This document shows, piece by piece, positions 1 through 7,696 of a stretch of 17,641 nt of DNA. This DNA comes from Alphaproteobacteria bacterium (GTDB lineage Bacteria; Pseudomonadota; Alphaproteobacteria; UBA6615): positions 1-17,641 of the forward strand of contig JABDJY010000388.1 in assembly GCA_013003285.1 (NCBI GenBank), read 5' to 3'. A program made the position numbers and the translations under genes. The notes beneath the pieces were generated by a model. It ran no database searches and was not told where the DNA came from. It saw only the letters and a program-made list of their open reading frames with translations. How positions within the stretch are numbered: position 1 is the first letter of the stretch; each line of letters begins with the position of its first letter.

Positions 1-689
1 CGCTGGAAGTCCGGGAAAATGAGGTGACCGCCCTCATCGGCCCCTCGGGTTGCGGGAAATCCACATTCCTGCGCTGCCTGAACCGCATGAACGACACCAT
101 CAATATCTGCCGGGTCACCGGAACGATCCTGCTCGACGGTACCGATGTCTATGATCGCGATGTCGACGTGGTGCAGCTGCGCGCGCGGGTGGGTATGGTT
201 TTTCAAAAACCCAATCCCTTCCCGAAATCGATCTACGAGAACGTCGCCTATGGACCGCGCATCCATGGCATGACCGCGAATAAGGCCGATTTGGGCGATC
301 TGGTCGAAGCCAGCCTGCGTCGCGCCGGTTTGTGGGACGAGGTCAAAGACCGGCTCGATCAGCCCGGCACCAGCCTCTCCGGCGGCCAGCAACAGCGCCT
401 GTGCATCGCTCGGGCTATCGCCGTGAACCCGGAAGTCATCTTGATGGACGAGCCTTGTTCGGCGCTCGACCCCATCGCCACAGCACGGATCGAAGAACTG
501 ATCGACGAGCTGCGCGAAAACTATACCATCGTCATCGTTACGCATTCGATGCAACAAGCAGCGCGGGTAAGCCAGCGCACGGCGTTCTTCCATCTCGGTA
601 TCCTGGTCGAAGATGGCGATACCGAGCACATCTTCACCAACCCTGAGGACCAGCGCACGCAAGACTATATCACCGGCCGTTTCGGCTAG
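1..689 (+). CDS. pstB: Phosphate ABC transporter ATP-binding protein PstB (5' end outside window)
   Basis: This is the ATPase of the high-affinity PstSCAB phosphate importer, acting on the cytoplasmic face of the inner membrane. The reading frame is open from base 3 without a start, so the gene begins upstream; about 228 residues are visible against roughly 250-260 for the family. An in-frame GTG at 24 lies inside the conserved strand just before the P-loop and is not the start. Visible motifs are Walker A GPSGCGKST, Q-loop MVFQKPNPFPKSIYENVAYG (typical of PstB), signature LSGGQQQR, Walker B VILMDEP, D-loop SALDP and the H-loop histidine in VTHSMQQAARVSQR. The phoU gene follows after 36 bp, so the two are probably cotranscribed. 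The promoter and any Pho box would lie left of the window. Confidence 0.97.
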   Translation, partial: LEVRENEVTALIGPSGCGKSTFLRCLNRMNDTINICRVTGTILLDGTDVYDRDVDVVQLRARVGMVFQKPNPFPKSIYENVAYGPRIHGMTANKADLGDLVEASLRRAGLWDEVKDRLDQPGTSLSGGQQQRLCIARAIAVNPEVILMDEPCSALDPIATARIEELIDELRENYTIVIVTHSMQQAARVSQRTAFFHLGILVEDGDTEHIFTNPEDQRTQDYITGRFG

Positions 690-725
690 ACCGCCCGCCC
701 GACGGCCTGAAGTAGGACACAAGCT

Positions 726-1442
726 ATGCCAACCGATCACAGCCATATCGTCAAATCCTTCGACGAGGAGCTCGCCCGCCTGAGCGACCTAATTAGCCGC
801 ATGGGGGGCCTGGCCGAAACCCAACTCGAGCAGTCCATCCAGGCGCTGCAAAAGCGCGATTCAAGCCTGGCCGAAGCAGCGATCGAGCACGATCGGAAAA
901 TCGACCTGCTGCACGCCGAAGTCGACGAAATGGCGATCCGGCTGCTGGCGCTGCGCCAACCGATGGCCGGCGATTTGCGCCATATCGTGACCGGACTGAA
1001 GATCGCGCCAATTGTCGAGCGGATCGGCGACTACGCCAAAAACGTTGCCAAGCGCGCCGTCGCCCTCAATCAAATGCCGCCGGTGAAGCCGTTGTTCACC
1101 ATCCCTCGCATGGGCCGCATGGTGCGCGAGATGACCAAGGATGTACTCGACGCGTTCGCCGACAACGATATCGAAAAAGCCCACGAAGTGTGGGTCCGCG
1201 ATGCCGAAGTCGACGACATGTATGACAGCCTGTTTCGCGAACTCTTGACCTACATGATGGAGGATCCGCGCAACATCACGCCGTGCACCCATCTGCTGTT
1301 CGTGGCGCGCAATATCGAACGCATCGGCGATTTGACGACCAACATCGCCGAGCTGATCCACTACCAAGTCGAGGGCGTAATCCTGGATGCGGATCGGCCC
1401 AAGACCGACCTTGCCAGCGTAACCGTTGTCGAACCCGATTAA
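726..1442 (+). CDS. phoU: Phosphate signalling protein PhoU
   Basis: PhoU is a cytoplasmic all-helical regulator that connects the Pst transporter to the PhoR/PhoB two-component system and keeps the regulon off when phosphate is plentiful (family knowledge). The protein is 238 residues, normal length. It shows the expected internal duplication: each three-helix half carries a metal-binding ERIGD motif, at about residues 98-102 and 198-202, followed by an asparagine-containing helix. The ATG at 726 has an AGGA ribosome site about 8 nt upstream (714-717). It lies between pstB and phoB in one operon, which matches its role. A long antisense frame across it is a GC-rich shadow. Confidence 0.97.
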   Translation: MPTDHSHIVKSFDEELARLSDLISRMGGLAETQLEQSIQALQKRDSSLAEAAIEHDRKIDLLHAEVDEMAIRLLALRQPMAGDLRHIVTGLKIAPIVERIGDYAKNVAKRAVALNQMPPVKPLFTIPRMGRMVREMTKDVLDAFADNDIEKAHEVWVRDAEVDDMYDSLFRELLTYMMEDPRNITPCTHLLFVARNIERIGDLTTNIAELIHYQVEGVILDADRPKTDLASVTVVEPD

Positions 1443-1462
1443 GGAAGTCGCGAGAAGATAAG

Positions 1463-2176
1463 ATGGATGGCGCGGGCACATTGCTCCCAAACATTTTGAT
1501 CGTCGAAGACGAGCCGGCGCTGGTGGAGCTGCTGACTTACAATCTGGAGAAAGCCGGCTTCCGAACCGCCGTCGCCCGCGATGGCGAAGAAGCCATGCTC
1601 GCGGTCGCCGAAGCCAAGCCGGACCTGGTCTTGCTCGACTGGATGCTGCCCTATGTCTCGGGCATCGAAATCTGCCGCCGCCTGCGGCGCGACCCGGAGA
1701 CCCGCGACCTGCCGGTGATCCTGCTCACCGCGCGCGGCGAAGAGGGCGACCGCATTCGCGGTCTGGAATCTGGCGCCGACGATTATGTGGTGAAACCGTT
1801 CTCACCGAGCGAACTTATCGCGCGAGTCCGCGCGGTCATGCGGCGCACCCGGCCCGCCTTCGATAAGGATACGCTGACCTATTCCGACATCGTCATGGAC
1901 CTGGCCAGCCATCGGGTCAGCCGCGGCGACCAGATTATCGAACTCGGGCCGACCGAATTTCGCCTGCTGCGCTTCCTGTTGGAACGCCCCGGCCGGGTGT
2001 TCGACCGCGAACAACTGCTCGATCATGTGTGGGGCCAGGATGCCGATATCGAACCGCGCACGGTCGATGTGCACATCCGCCGTCTGCGCAAGGCGATGAA
2101 CCTGCCCGGCACCCCCGACCTCATTCGCACGGTACGTTCGGCCGGTTATGCTCTGGAGCTCGACCCGGCGAACTGA
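1463..2176 (+). CDS. phoB: Phosphate regulon response regulator PhoB
   Basis: This is an OmpR/PhoB-class transcription factor that activates phosphate-starvation genes when phosphorylated by PhoR. At 237 residues it has an N-terminal receiver domain (acidic pocket E15/D16, phospho-acceptor D59 in LLDWMLP, T89, K111 in KPFSP) and a C-terminal winged helix (about 137-233) with the recognition-helix region RTVDVHIRRLRKAM. The frame stays open upstream to 1283, but that stretch overlaps phoU and has no homologous character. ATG 1463 puts the receiver domain at the normal distance and leaves a 20-bp gap after phoU, with purine-rich AGAAG about 5 nt upstream. The PhoB assignment over other OmpR regulators rests on the pstB-phoU context and on strong similarity of the receiver and C-terminus. 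No phoR follows; it may lie upstream of the pst genes. Confidence 0.94.
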   Translation: MDGAGTLLPNILIVEDEPALVELLTYNLEKAGFRTAVARDGEEAMLAVAEAKPDLVLLDWMLPYVSGIEICRRLRRDPETRDLPVILLTARGEEGDRIRGLESGADDYVVKPFSPSELIARVRAVMRRTRPAFDKDTLTYSDIVMDLASHRVSRGDQIIELGPTEFRLLRFLLERPGRVFDREQLLDHVWGQDADIEPRTVDVHIRRLRKAMNLPGTPDLIRTVRSAGYALELDPAN

Positions 2177-2184
2177 CCGGGCCG

Positions 2185-3303
2185 TTACGGCAGTATCGCG
2201 TCTTCCGGATGGCGGTGCGGCAGGCCCAGCGCCTTGGCCACCGCAGCATGGGTGATGTCGCCATGGTGGACGTTAAGGCCTTTTCTGAAATGTGCATTCT
2301 CATGGAGCGCCCGGCGATATCCTTTATCGGCGAGCTCCATTACGAAGGGCAGGGTCGCATTGTTGAGCGCCGCCGATGATGTGCGCGACACCGCGCCGGG
2401 CATATTGGTGACGCAATAATGGACAACGTCATCGACGATGAATGTCGGATCCTCATGGGTGGTCGGGCGTGAAGTCTCGAAGCAGCCACCTTGATCGATG
2501 GATATGTCGACCATCGCCGCCCCCGGTTTCATGGTTTTAACCATTTCAGCCGTCACCAATTTAGGCGCCGTCGCGCCGGGCACCAAAACCGCGCCGACGA
2601 CGAGATCGGCCGTCAGCACATAACGCTCGACCGCATCGACGGTGGAATAGATCGTGTTCAGGGTCGGACCGAACTGCATGTCGAGCTCTTTCAACCGGTC
2701 GAGGGAACGGTCGAGTACGGTGACCCGCGCCTCCATGCCCATGGCCATGCGCGCCGCGTTGGTGCCAGCGACACCGCCACCAATCACCAGAACATCGGCC
2801 GCCTCGACCCCGGGGACACCGCCCAACAAGACCCCACGGCCGCCGCGTTCTTTTTCCAGGCAATGGGCGCCAACTTGAATCGCCATGCGTCCGGCAACCT
2901 CGCTCATGGGCGACAATAAGGGCAGGCCGCCGTGGATATCGGCTACGGTTTCATAGGCGATGGCGACGCATTTCGACGCCATCAGCGCCTCCGTCACCTC
3001 AGGTTCCGCCGCAAGGTGGAGATAGGTGAATAGGATCTGGCCTTCGCGCAGCAGGGGAAATTCCGAAGCTTGCGGCTCTTTGACCTTGACGACCATCTCC
3101 GCCACGGCAAACACCGCCGCAGGCTCCGCGACAATATCGGCACCGGCAGCGCGGTAATCGTCATCGGTGAAGTTAATGCCGGCGCCCGCGCCGGTTTCCA
3201 CCGTCACCGTATGGCCATGATGGGTCAATTCGCGCACCGAAGAGGGAATCATCCCGACCCGGTATTCCTGGGTCTTAATTTCGCGGGGAACGCCAATATG
3301 CAT
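2185..3303 (-). CDS. ald: Alanine dehydrogenase
   Basis: This NAD-dependent cytoplasmic enzyme interconverts L-alanine with pyruvate and ammonia, for alanine catabolism or ammonium assimilation. The protein is 372 residues, the usual size. Family active-site positions fall at their standard numbers: R15 and K75 (pyruvate binding), H96 (catalytic, in TYLHLA) and D270 (in ISIDQGG). The Rossmann loop GGGVAG lies at 175-180. The ATG at 3303 has GAGG about 8 nt upstream on the coding strand. It is convergent with phoB (8-bp gap) and divergent from the peptide-binding protein gene. Its TAA stop lies in the loop of an 11-bp GCCG/CGGC inverted repeat (2181-2191) that lacks a U-run. Confidence 0.97.
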   Translation of the reverse strand: MHIGVPREIKTQEYRVGMIPSSVRELTHHGHTVTVETGAGAGINFTDDDYRAAGADIVAEPAAVFAVAEMVVKVKEPQASEFPLLREGQILFTYLHLAAEPEVTEALMASKCVAIAYETVADIHGGLPLLSPMSEVAGRMAIQVGAHCLEKERGGRGVLLGGVPGVEAADVLVIGGGVAGTNAARMAMGMEARVTVLDRSLDRLKELDMQFGPTLNTIYSTVDAVERYVLTADLVVGAVLVPGATAPKLVTAEMVKTMKPGAAMVDISIDQGGCFETSRPTTHEDPTFIVDDVVHYCVTNMPGAVSRTSSAALNNATLPFVMELADKGYRRALHENAHFRKGLNVHHGDITHAAVAKALGLPHRHPEDAILP

Positions 3304-3376
3304 TTGTCGCCTCGTCTGCGGTTAGCTTGCCCATCACTTTAGTGTCCCGCGTTTCGCGAACGGTATCGAATCATTT

Positions 3377-3404
3377 GGGGACATCTTATATGTGGGATGT
3401 TTCC
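3377..3404. promoter_or_regulatory. Imperfect inverted repeat between ald and the peptide-binding protein gene
   Basis: Nine-base arms GGGGACATC (3377-3385) and GATGTTTCC (3396-3404) match at 7 of 9 positions, with a perfect ACATC/GATGT core and a 10-bp AT-rich spacer. It lies about 74 bp upstream of ald and 49 bp upstream of the divergent gene, a place where a shared operator would be expected. I cannot name a regulator, and the repeat could be chance. No convincing -35/-10 pair was found in this 149-bp gap. Confidence 0.25.
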
Positions 3405-3452
3405 TTACCACTGTCAGTAAACATGTTCTGATTGAATCGCGAGGAACAGATA

Positions 3453-5276
3453 TTGACAAGGTCATTCACGATACCGCGCGGGCTGGGTGCAGCCCTTGTT
3501 CTGTTCAGCGTGCTCGCGCACGGTTCGCCCGACGCTGGGGCCGAGCCCAGTCACGCCATCGCCATGCATGGCACCCCCAAATATCCGGCCGATTTCTCCC
3601 AATTCGATTACGTAAATCCCGAGGCGCCCAAGGGTGGCGATTTCCGCCTGCATGCGATCGGCACCTTCGACACCCTCAACCCTTATGTCATCAAGGGTAA
3701 GCCCGCCGCGGGTCTCCATCATGGGTTCGGATACTTTTTCGAAACCCTGACCCGGCGCAGCCGCGACGAGCCCTTTTCGCTCTACGGCCTGCTCGCCGAA
3801 TCGATCGATATGGCCGATGACCGAGGGTGGATCGAATTCACCCTGCGGGCGGAAGCTCGTTTCTCCGACGACACGCCGGTCACCGTCGATGACGTGATTT
3901 TCAGTTGGGGCATCTTGAAGGAAAATGGCAGCCCCAACGCCCGCGCCACCTGGTCACGGGTCGCCGATGTCAGCCAGACCGGACCGCGCAGCGTACGCTT
4001 TACGTTCATGGACAATGCCGACCGCGAACTGCCGCTATTGGTTGCCGGGTTCCTGCCGATCCTATCGAAAGCGTGGTGGCAGGGTCGTGATTTCACCGAA
4101 ACCACCCTGGACCATCCGGTCGCCAGCGGTCCCTATGTTATCGACGCCGTCGATCCCGGCCGCAATATCGTCTACCGGCGTAACCCGAATTATTGGGGGC
4201 GTGACCTCGCCGTCAGCCGTGGGCAGTTCAACCTGGACACCATCCGCTACGATTATTTCCGCGACGATTCCGTTGCGCTCGAGGCCTTCAAGGCCGGCGA
4301 TTACGATTACCGCGGCGAAGGCAATGCGGCGCGGTGGGCAACCCAATACGATTTCCCCGCGCTCACCGACGGTCGGGCGGTACGCGAGACAATCGCGAAC
4401 GGTACGCCATCGGGTCTACGCGCCCTGGCCTTCAATCTCCGCCGGCCGCTCTTCGCCGACCGCCGGGTTCGCCAGGCCCTCAACCTCGCCTTTGATTTCG
4501 AATGGCTCAACCGAGCCTTGCTCCATGAGGGTTATGCGCGGACTTCCGGCATGTTCGCGAAATCGTCGCTGGCGCCGACGGGTCCGCCGTCGGCCGCCGA
4601 GTTGGCGTTGCTCGAGCCGCTGCGCGGGCAAGTACCGCCAGAGGTCTTCGGTCCCCCTTTCCAGCCGGCAGCGACCGATGGTTCCGGGCGTGACCGCACC
4701 AATCTTCGCCAGGCCGCTAAACTGTTGAAAGAGGCGGGCTTCAAAGTGCAGGACGGGGTCTTGCAAAACGCAAACGGCGCCCCGGTCCAGTTCGAGATTA
4801 CCCTGCGCCTGCCATCAAACGAGCGTATCGCCCTGGCCTATACGCGCAATTTGAAACGGCTCGGTATCGAAGCTCGCGTGCGCCTGGTGGAATCGGCGCA
4901 GTTTCAGGGCCTGATCGATAGTTACGATTTCGACATGGTGTTCGGGTTCTGGGGCGTGACCCTGTCGCCGGGCAACGAACAGCAGAATTACTGGAGTTCG
5001 CTCACCGCCAACCAACCGGGCGGCCGCAACTGGGCGGGCGTTTCAGACCCCGCAGTGGATGCCATGATCGACGCGCTGCGCGCCGCGAGTACCAGAGAGG
5101 AACTGACTGCAGCAGCGCGCGCCCTCGACCGGATTCTCATGTGGAATTATTACGTGCTGCCGCTCTATCACGATTCCGGCCAGCGCATCGCCTATTGGCG
5201 CAAACTGTCGCGCCCCGAAACCGTGCCGGTCTATGGCGTGCGTCTAGAGACCTTCTGGGCGACTAACCCTCGCTGA
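3453..5276 (+). CDS. YejA-type extracellular oligopeptide-binding protein (SBP family 5)
   Basis: This is a periplasmic solute receptor of the oligopeptide ABC-transporter class (SBP_bac_5 fold). The start TAA-free frame reaches TTG 3432, but GAGGAA (3441-3446) lies 6 nt before TTG 3453. That start gives a proper signal peptide: basic TRSFTIPR, a hydrophobic stretch to about residue 22 and likely cleavage after AGA at about residue 30. The mature protein begins with the YejA-like HAIAMHGTPKYPADFSQFDY and KGGDFRLHAIGTFDTLNPYV segments. The length is 607 residues, typical for this subfamily. Characteristic later parts are FSDDTPVTVDDVIFSW, VRQALNLAFDFEWLN and a C-terminal YYVLPLYHDS. YejA-like proteins are known for uptake of short peptides. 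No permease or ATPase gene adjoins it here, so its partners must be elsewhere. It overlaps the next, convergent gene by 14 bp. Confidence 0.9.
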   Translation: MTRSFTIPRGLGAALVLFSVLAHGSPDAGAEPSHAIAMHGTPKYPADFSQFDYVNPEAPKGGDFRLHAIGTFDTLNPYVIKGKPAAGLHHGFGYFFETLTRRSRDEPFSLYGLLAESIDMADDRGWIEFTLRAEARFSDDTPVTVDDVIFSWGILKENGSPNARATWSRVADVSQTGPRSVRFTFMDNADRELPLLVAGFLPILSKAWWQGRDFTETTLDHPVASGPYVIDAVDPGRNIVYRRNPNYWGRDLAVSRGQFNLDTIRYDYFRDDSVALEAFKAGDYDYRGEGNAARWATQYDFPALTDGRAVRETIANGTPSGLRALAFNLRRPLFADRRVRQALNLAFDFEWLNRALLHEGYARTSGMFAKSSLAPTGPPSAAELALLEPLRGQVPPEVFGPPFQPAATDGSGRDRTNLRQAAKLLKEAGFKVQDGVLQNANGAPVQFEITLRLPSNERIALAYTRNLKRLGIEARVRLVESAQFQGLIDSYDFDMVFGFWGVTLSPGNEQQNYWSSLTANQPGGRNWAGVSDPAVDAMIDALRAASTREELTAAARALDRILMWNYYVLPLYHDSGQRIAYWRKLSRPETVPVYGVRLETFWATNPR

Positions 5277-6270
5277 GGCGCGCCGCCACCAAGCCCGACA
5301 GGCTTTCCTGGGGCCGGGGGCCCACATGGGAAATGACCTCCGCCGCCGCGAGACCACCGATGCGTGCGCATTGGGCCAAGCCATCGCCGTTTGTATAACC
5401 GTATAAAAACCCGGCAGCATATTGGTCGCCGGCACCGGTGGTGTCGACCACCCGCGAGACCGGTTCCGCATCGACCACATGAACCTCATCGCCGGCGATA
5501 ACCACCGAACCTTTTTCCGATCGGGTCAACGCAGCGATGGCGCAATCTTCGCGGGCCAGCTGCAGCGCATTGTCGAAATTATCGACTTCATACAGCGAGA
5601 GGATTTCAGCCTCGTTGGCGAACAGAATATCGATATGACCGCTGATCAATTCGCGAAATGAATCGCGGTGACGGTCAACACAAAAGGAATCCGATAGGGT
5701 CAACGCCGTCTTGCGGCCGGCCGCGTGCGCCAACCGCGCGGCTTTGAGAAACGCCTGTTTGGCCTCGTCGCGGTCCCAGAGATAGCCCTCCAGATAGGTG
5801 ACTTGTGCCCGGCCGATCAATCCATCGTCGATATCATCGGGCCCCAAATCGGCACACGCGCCTAGGAACGTGTTCATGGTGCGCTCGGCGTCTGGTGTGA
5901 TCAGGATTAGACAGCGCGCGGTTGGCGGGCCATCGGTCGCCGGCGCCGTGGTGTACTCCGCGCCCACAGCGCGAATGTCATGGGCGAAAATATCGCCCAG
6001 CTGATCGTCGCGAACCCGGCCAATATAGGCGCACTTGGCGCCCAGGGACGCTAGCCCCGCCGCGGTATTGCCGGCCGACCCACCCGACGTTTCAATCCCC
6101 GGGCCTAATTCTTCATAGAGACGCTCGGCGGTTTCGGCATCGACGAGCGACATGGAGCCCTTGGTCATGCCGAGCCGGGCCAGGGTCTCGTCATCGTTTT
6201 GCGTCAAGACATCGACAATGGCATTACCGATGCAGACGACATCGAGATCGGTCGCGGATTCGGCGCTCAT
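5263..6270 (-). CDS. Adenosine kinase-like PfkB family carbohydrate/nucleoside kinase
   Basis: This is a ribokinase/PfkB-fold kinase. Alphaproteobacterial proteins of this kind are usually annotated as adenosine kinase (adenosine + ATP to AMP + ADP), but substrate cannot be proved from sequence. The protein is 335 residues, with the first PfkB signature GGSAGNTAAGLASLG near residues 63-77 and the second, DTTGAGD, at 276-282 (anion hole plus catalytic base D282). The frame extends to 6450, but ATG 6270 is chosen: AAGGAA lies about 7 nt upstream, homology starts there (DVVCIGNAIVDVL) and a promoter candidate sits at 6321-6348. Its last 14 bp overlap the 3' end of the convergent peptide-binding protein gene. 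Confidence 0.9.
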   Translation of the reverse strand: MSAESATDLDVVCIGNAIVDVLTQNDDETLARLGMTKGSMSLVDAETAERLYEELGPGIETSGGSAGNTAAGLASLGAKCAYIGRVRDDQLGDIFAHDIRAVGAEYTTAPATDGPPTARCLILITPDAERTMNTFLGACADLGPDDIDDGLIGRAQVTYLEGYLWDRDEAKQAFLKAARLAHAAGRKTALTLSDSFCVDRHRDSFRELISGHIDILFANEAEILSLYEVDNFDNALQLAREDCAIAALTRSEKGSVVIAGDEVHVVDAEPVSRVVDTTGAGDQYAAGFLYGYTNGDGLAQCARIGGLAAAEVISHVGPRPQESLSGLVAARLSEG

Positions 6271-6320
6271 GGGAAATTCCTTGTAATGGGTCGGAGGGAC
6301 AACAATGTGAGTGGACGCGG

Positions 6321-6348
6321 AGTATAGCCGCCGCCACCCCCCGGGCAA
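6321..6348 (-). promoter_or_regulatory. Candidate promoter of the adenosine kinase-like gene
   Basis: On the minus strand, -35 TTGCCC (6343-6348) and -10 TATACT (6321-6326) are separated by a 16-bp G-rich spacer. Initiation near 6314 would give a leader of about 44 nt before ATG 6270. It is a sigma70-like match by eye only. Confidence 0.45.
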
Positions 6349-6417
6349 GAAAAACGGCGCGCCTGCACGACTGAAAGCCTTGGTCTCGTAACGCACTAGC
6401 GCTAAGACAAGCTCACC

Positions 6418-7089
6418 ATGTTCGATGCCTTCTTCAAAACACTGGGCCAATTGCCGACCCCGCCGTTTCAGCGGGTGTTGTGGTTGAGCATCGGCGGCAG
6501 CTTGGTGACCGCGATTATCCTATGGTTCGCCATCAATTTTACGCTTCAGAATACCGATTTTGTCGGCCTCGGCTGGCTCGACTGGATCGTCGACATTCTA
6601 GGCAGCGTGGCGGCCGTGGTTCTGTTGTTTTTGCTACTGCCCGCCTTCGTCGGCCTCATCGCCAGCCTCATGCTGGAAACCATTTGTCGCGCCGTCGAGG
6701 CCCGCCACTACCCTCACCTGCCGGAAGCCCGCAGCCAATCGATCATGGAAGCCATCCTTATCGGCATTCGATTTGCTGCCATTCTGATTGTGCTCAACAT
6801 CCTGGTCCTGCCGCTGATATTTTTCCCACCGGTCTATTTCGTCGTCGGCTGGGCCTTAAACGGTTATTTACTCGGCCGGGAGTATTTTGAGCTAGTTGCC
6901 TGCCGGCGGCTCGATGCGACTGAACTACGCGCCATGCGCCGAAAACACGGGTTTGCGGCATTGTCGGCCGGTCTGGTGATTGCGGTGGTTTCGATCATTC
7001 CGATCGTCAATTTAATCCTGCCGCTGTTCGGCACCGCGTTCATGCTGCACACCTATCAGCGCCTGCCAACGGTGGCTTCAACAGCATAA
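6418..7089 (+). CDS. EI24/CysZ-family integral membrane protein
   Basis: A 223-residue inner-membrane protein of the EI24 (CysZ-like) family. Long hydrophobic stretches lie at about residues 20-42, 58-88, 112-150 and 180-212. The loop LGREYFELVACRRL (about 152-165), before the last pair of helices, is the most recognisable family segment. CysZ itself is a sulfate channel in enterobacteria. The alphaproteobacterial relatives are mostly uncharacterised and no cysteine-biosynthesis gene adjoins, so I do not assign sulfate transport. The start ATG 6418 is the first in frame; no clear Shine-Dalgarno precedes it. It is divergent from the kinase gene with a 147-bp gap. Confidence 0.82.
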   Translation: MFDAFFKTLGQLPTPPFQRVLWLSIGGSLVTAIILWFAINFTLQNTDFVGLGWLDWIVDILGSVAAVVLLFLLLPAFVGLIASLMLETICRAVEARHYPHLPEARSQSIMEAILIGIRFAAILIVLNILVLPLIFFPPVYFVVGWALNGYLLGREYFELVACRRLDATELRAMRRKHGFAALSAGLVIAVVSIIPIVNLILPLFGTAFMLHTYQRLPTVASTA

Positions 7090-7119
7090 GTTAACGTTAT
7101 ATCAATACTTTCTGCTTAT

Positions 7120-7149
7120 TTGCCAAAGTAATATGGGAAGTGTTATATA
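7120..7149 (+). promoter_or_regulatory. Candidate promoter of the bactofilin gene
   Basis: TTGCCA (7120-7125) is followed by TTATAT (7143-7148; 17-bp spacer) or TATATA (7144-7149; 18-bp spacer) in an AT-rich stretch that contrasts with the surrounding GC-rich DNA. Transcription from about 7155 would give a leader of roughly 85 nt. This rules against translation from the upstream in-frame ATG at 7133, which lies inside the promoter spacer. Confidence 0.5.
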
Positions 7150-7184
7150 TAGCGAACGCACCGTTGGTATTTGGACCTCCGGCT

Positions 7185-7213
7185 CGGTATCGTCGCCGCA
7201 CAGCGCGATACCG
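7185..7213 (+). promoter_or_regulatory. Hairpin or operator-like inverted repeat in the bactofilin leader
   Basis: A perfect 8-bp inverted repeat: CGGTATCG (7185-7192) and CGATACCG (7206-7213), separated by 13 nt. With one bulged T, three more base pairs (CGC/GCG) extend the stem inward, leaving a 6-nt loop. The downstream arm ends 14 nt before the GGGAG ribosome site of the bactofilin (7228-7232). It could act as an mRNA stem-loop or, since the half-sites are about two helical turns apart, as a DNA operator. Confidence 0.4.
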
Positions 7214-7240
7214 CCAGTCGACTATTTGGGAGACGTAATT

Positions 7241-7696
7241 ATGACGTCGACGAATGACGAATCCGATGATCGCAGCGATCCCGATTTAAGTTTCTTGGAG
7301 AGCCGGCCCGCGCGGGTTGCGGAGATCCCGAATCTGGCCCTTGGCCGCAGTAGCATTGGCGATGGGCCACGATCGGTCGATAGCCGCGCACTCACAATTG
7401 GCCGGGATATCAGACTATCCGGCGAGATCACCGAGTGTGAGCTTCTAATCATTGAAGGCCATCTCGAAGCCTCGGTGCCCAACGCCAAAGCCATGGAGAT
7501 CGCCCAAACCGGCTCCTTTGTCGGTACCGCGACCATCGGCGATGCAACCATCAGCGGTGAATTCGACGGCGATTTGACGGTCACCAACCGTTTGCGCATT
7601 ACCAGCACCGGCCGCGTGACCGGCACAATTCGATACGGACACCTTAAAATCGAGAATGGCGGCGAGATACATGGCGAGCTTACGGTCTCTTCTTAG
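7241..7696 (+). CDS. Bactofilin (polymer-forming cytoskeletal protein)
   Basis: Bactofilins polymerise into non-polar filaments of a right-handed beta-helix and scaffold cell-wall or stalk/appendage enzymes at the inner membrane. This one is 151 residues. A polar, acidic N-terminal tail (about 1-50) is followed by the beta-helix core (about 52-150), seen as short repeating strands with regular glycines and alternating I/L/V, such as SGEFDGDLTVTNRLRI and ENGGEIHGELTV. ATG 7241 is supported by GGGAG 8 nt upstream and by the candidate promoter, in preference to the in-frame ATG 7133. The N-terminus lacks a hydrophobic membrane-targeting peptide, unlike some bactofilins. A small membrane ORF overlaps its 3' end by 26 bp. 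Confidence 0.9.
   Translation: MTSTNDESDDRSDPDLSFLESRPARVAEIPNLALGRSSIGDGPRSVDSRALTIGRDIRLSGEITECELLIIEGHLEASVPNAKAMEIAQTGSFVGTATIGDATISGEFDGDLTVTNRLRITSTGRVTGTIRYGHLKIENGGEIHGELTVSS

Noticed and set aside
1283..1462. Upstream extension of the phoB frame by 60 codons
   Set aside because: It lies over the phoU 3' end in another frame, shows no receiver-domain character and is replaced by a well-placed ATG at 1463.
861..1490. 209-codon frame antisense to phoU and the start of phoB
   Set aside because: Spans two confidently assigned genes on the other strand, with no recognisable protein features.
2181..2191. GCCGTTACGGC inverted repeat at the ald stop as a terminator
   Set aside because: Only 4 bp of practical stem, a 3-nt loop and no U-run on either strand; likely chance.
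3925..4728. 267-codon frame inside the peptide-binding protein gene
   Set aside because: Ser/Arg/Pro-rich composition typical of an off-frame reading of GC-rich DNA; the overlapping frame encodes a clear SBP family protein.
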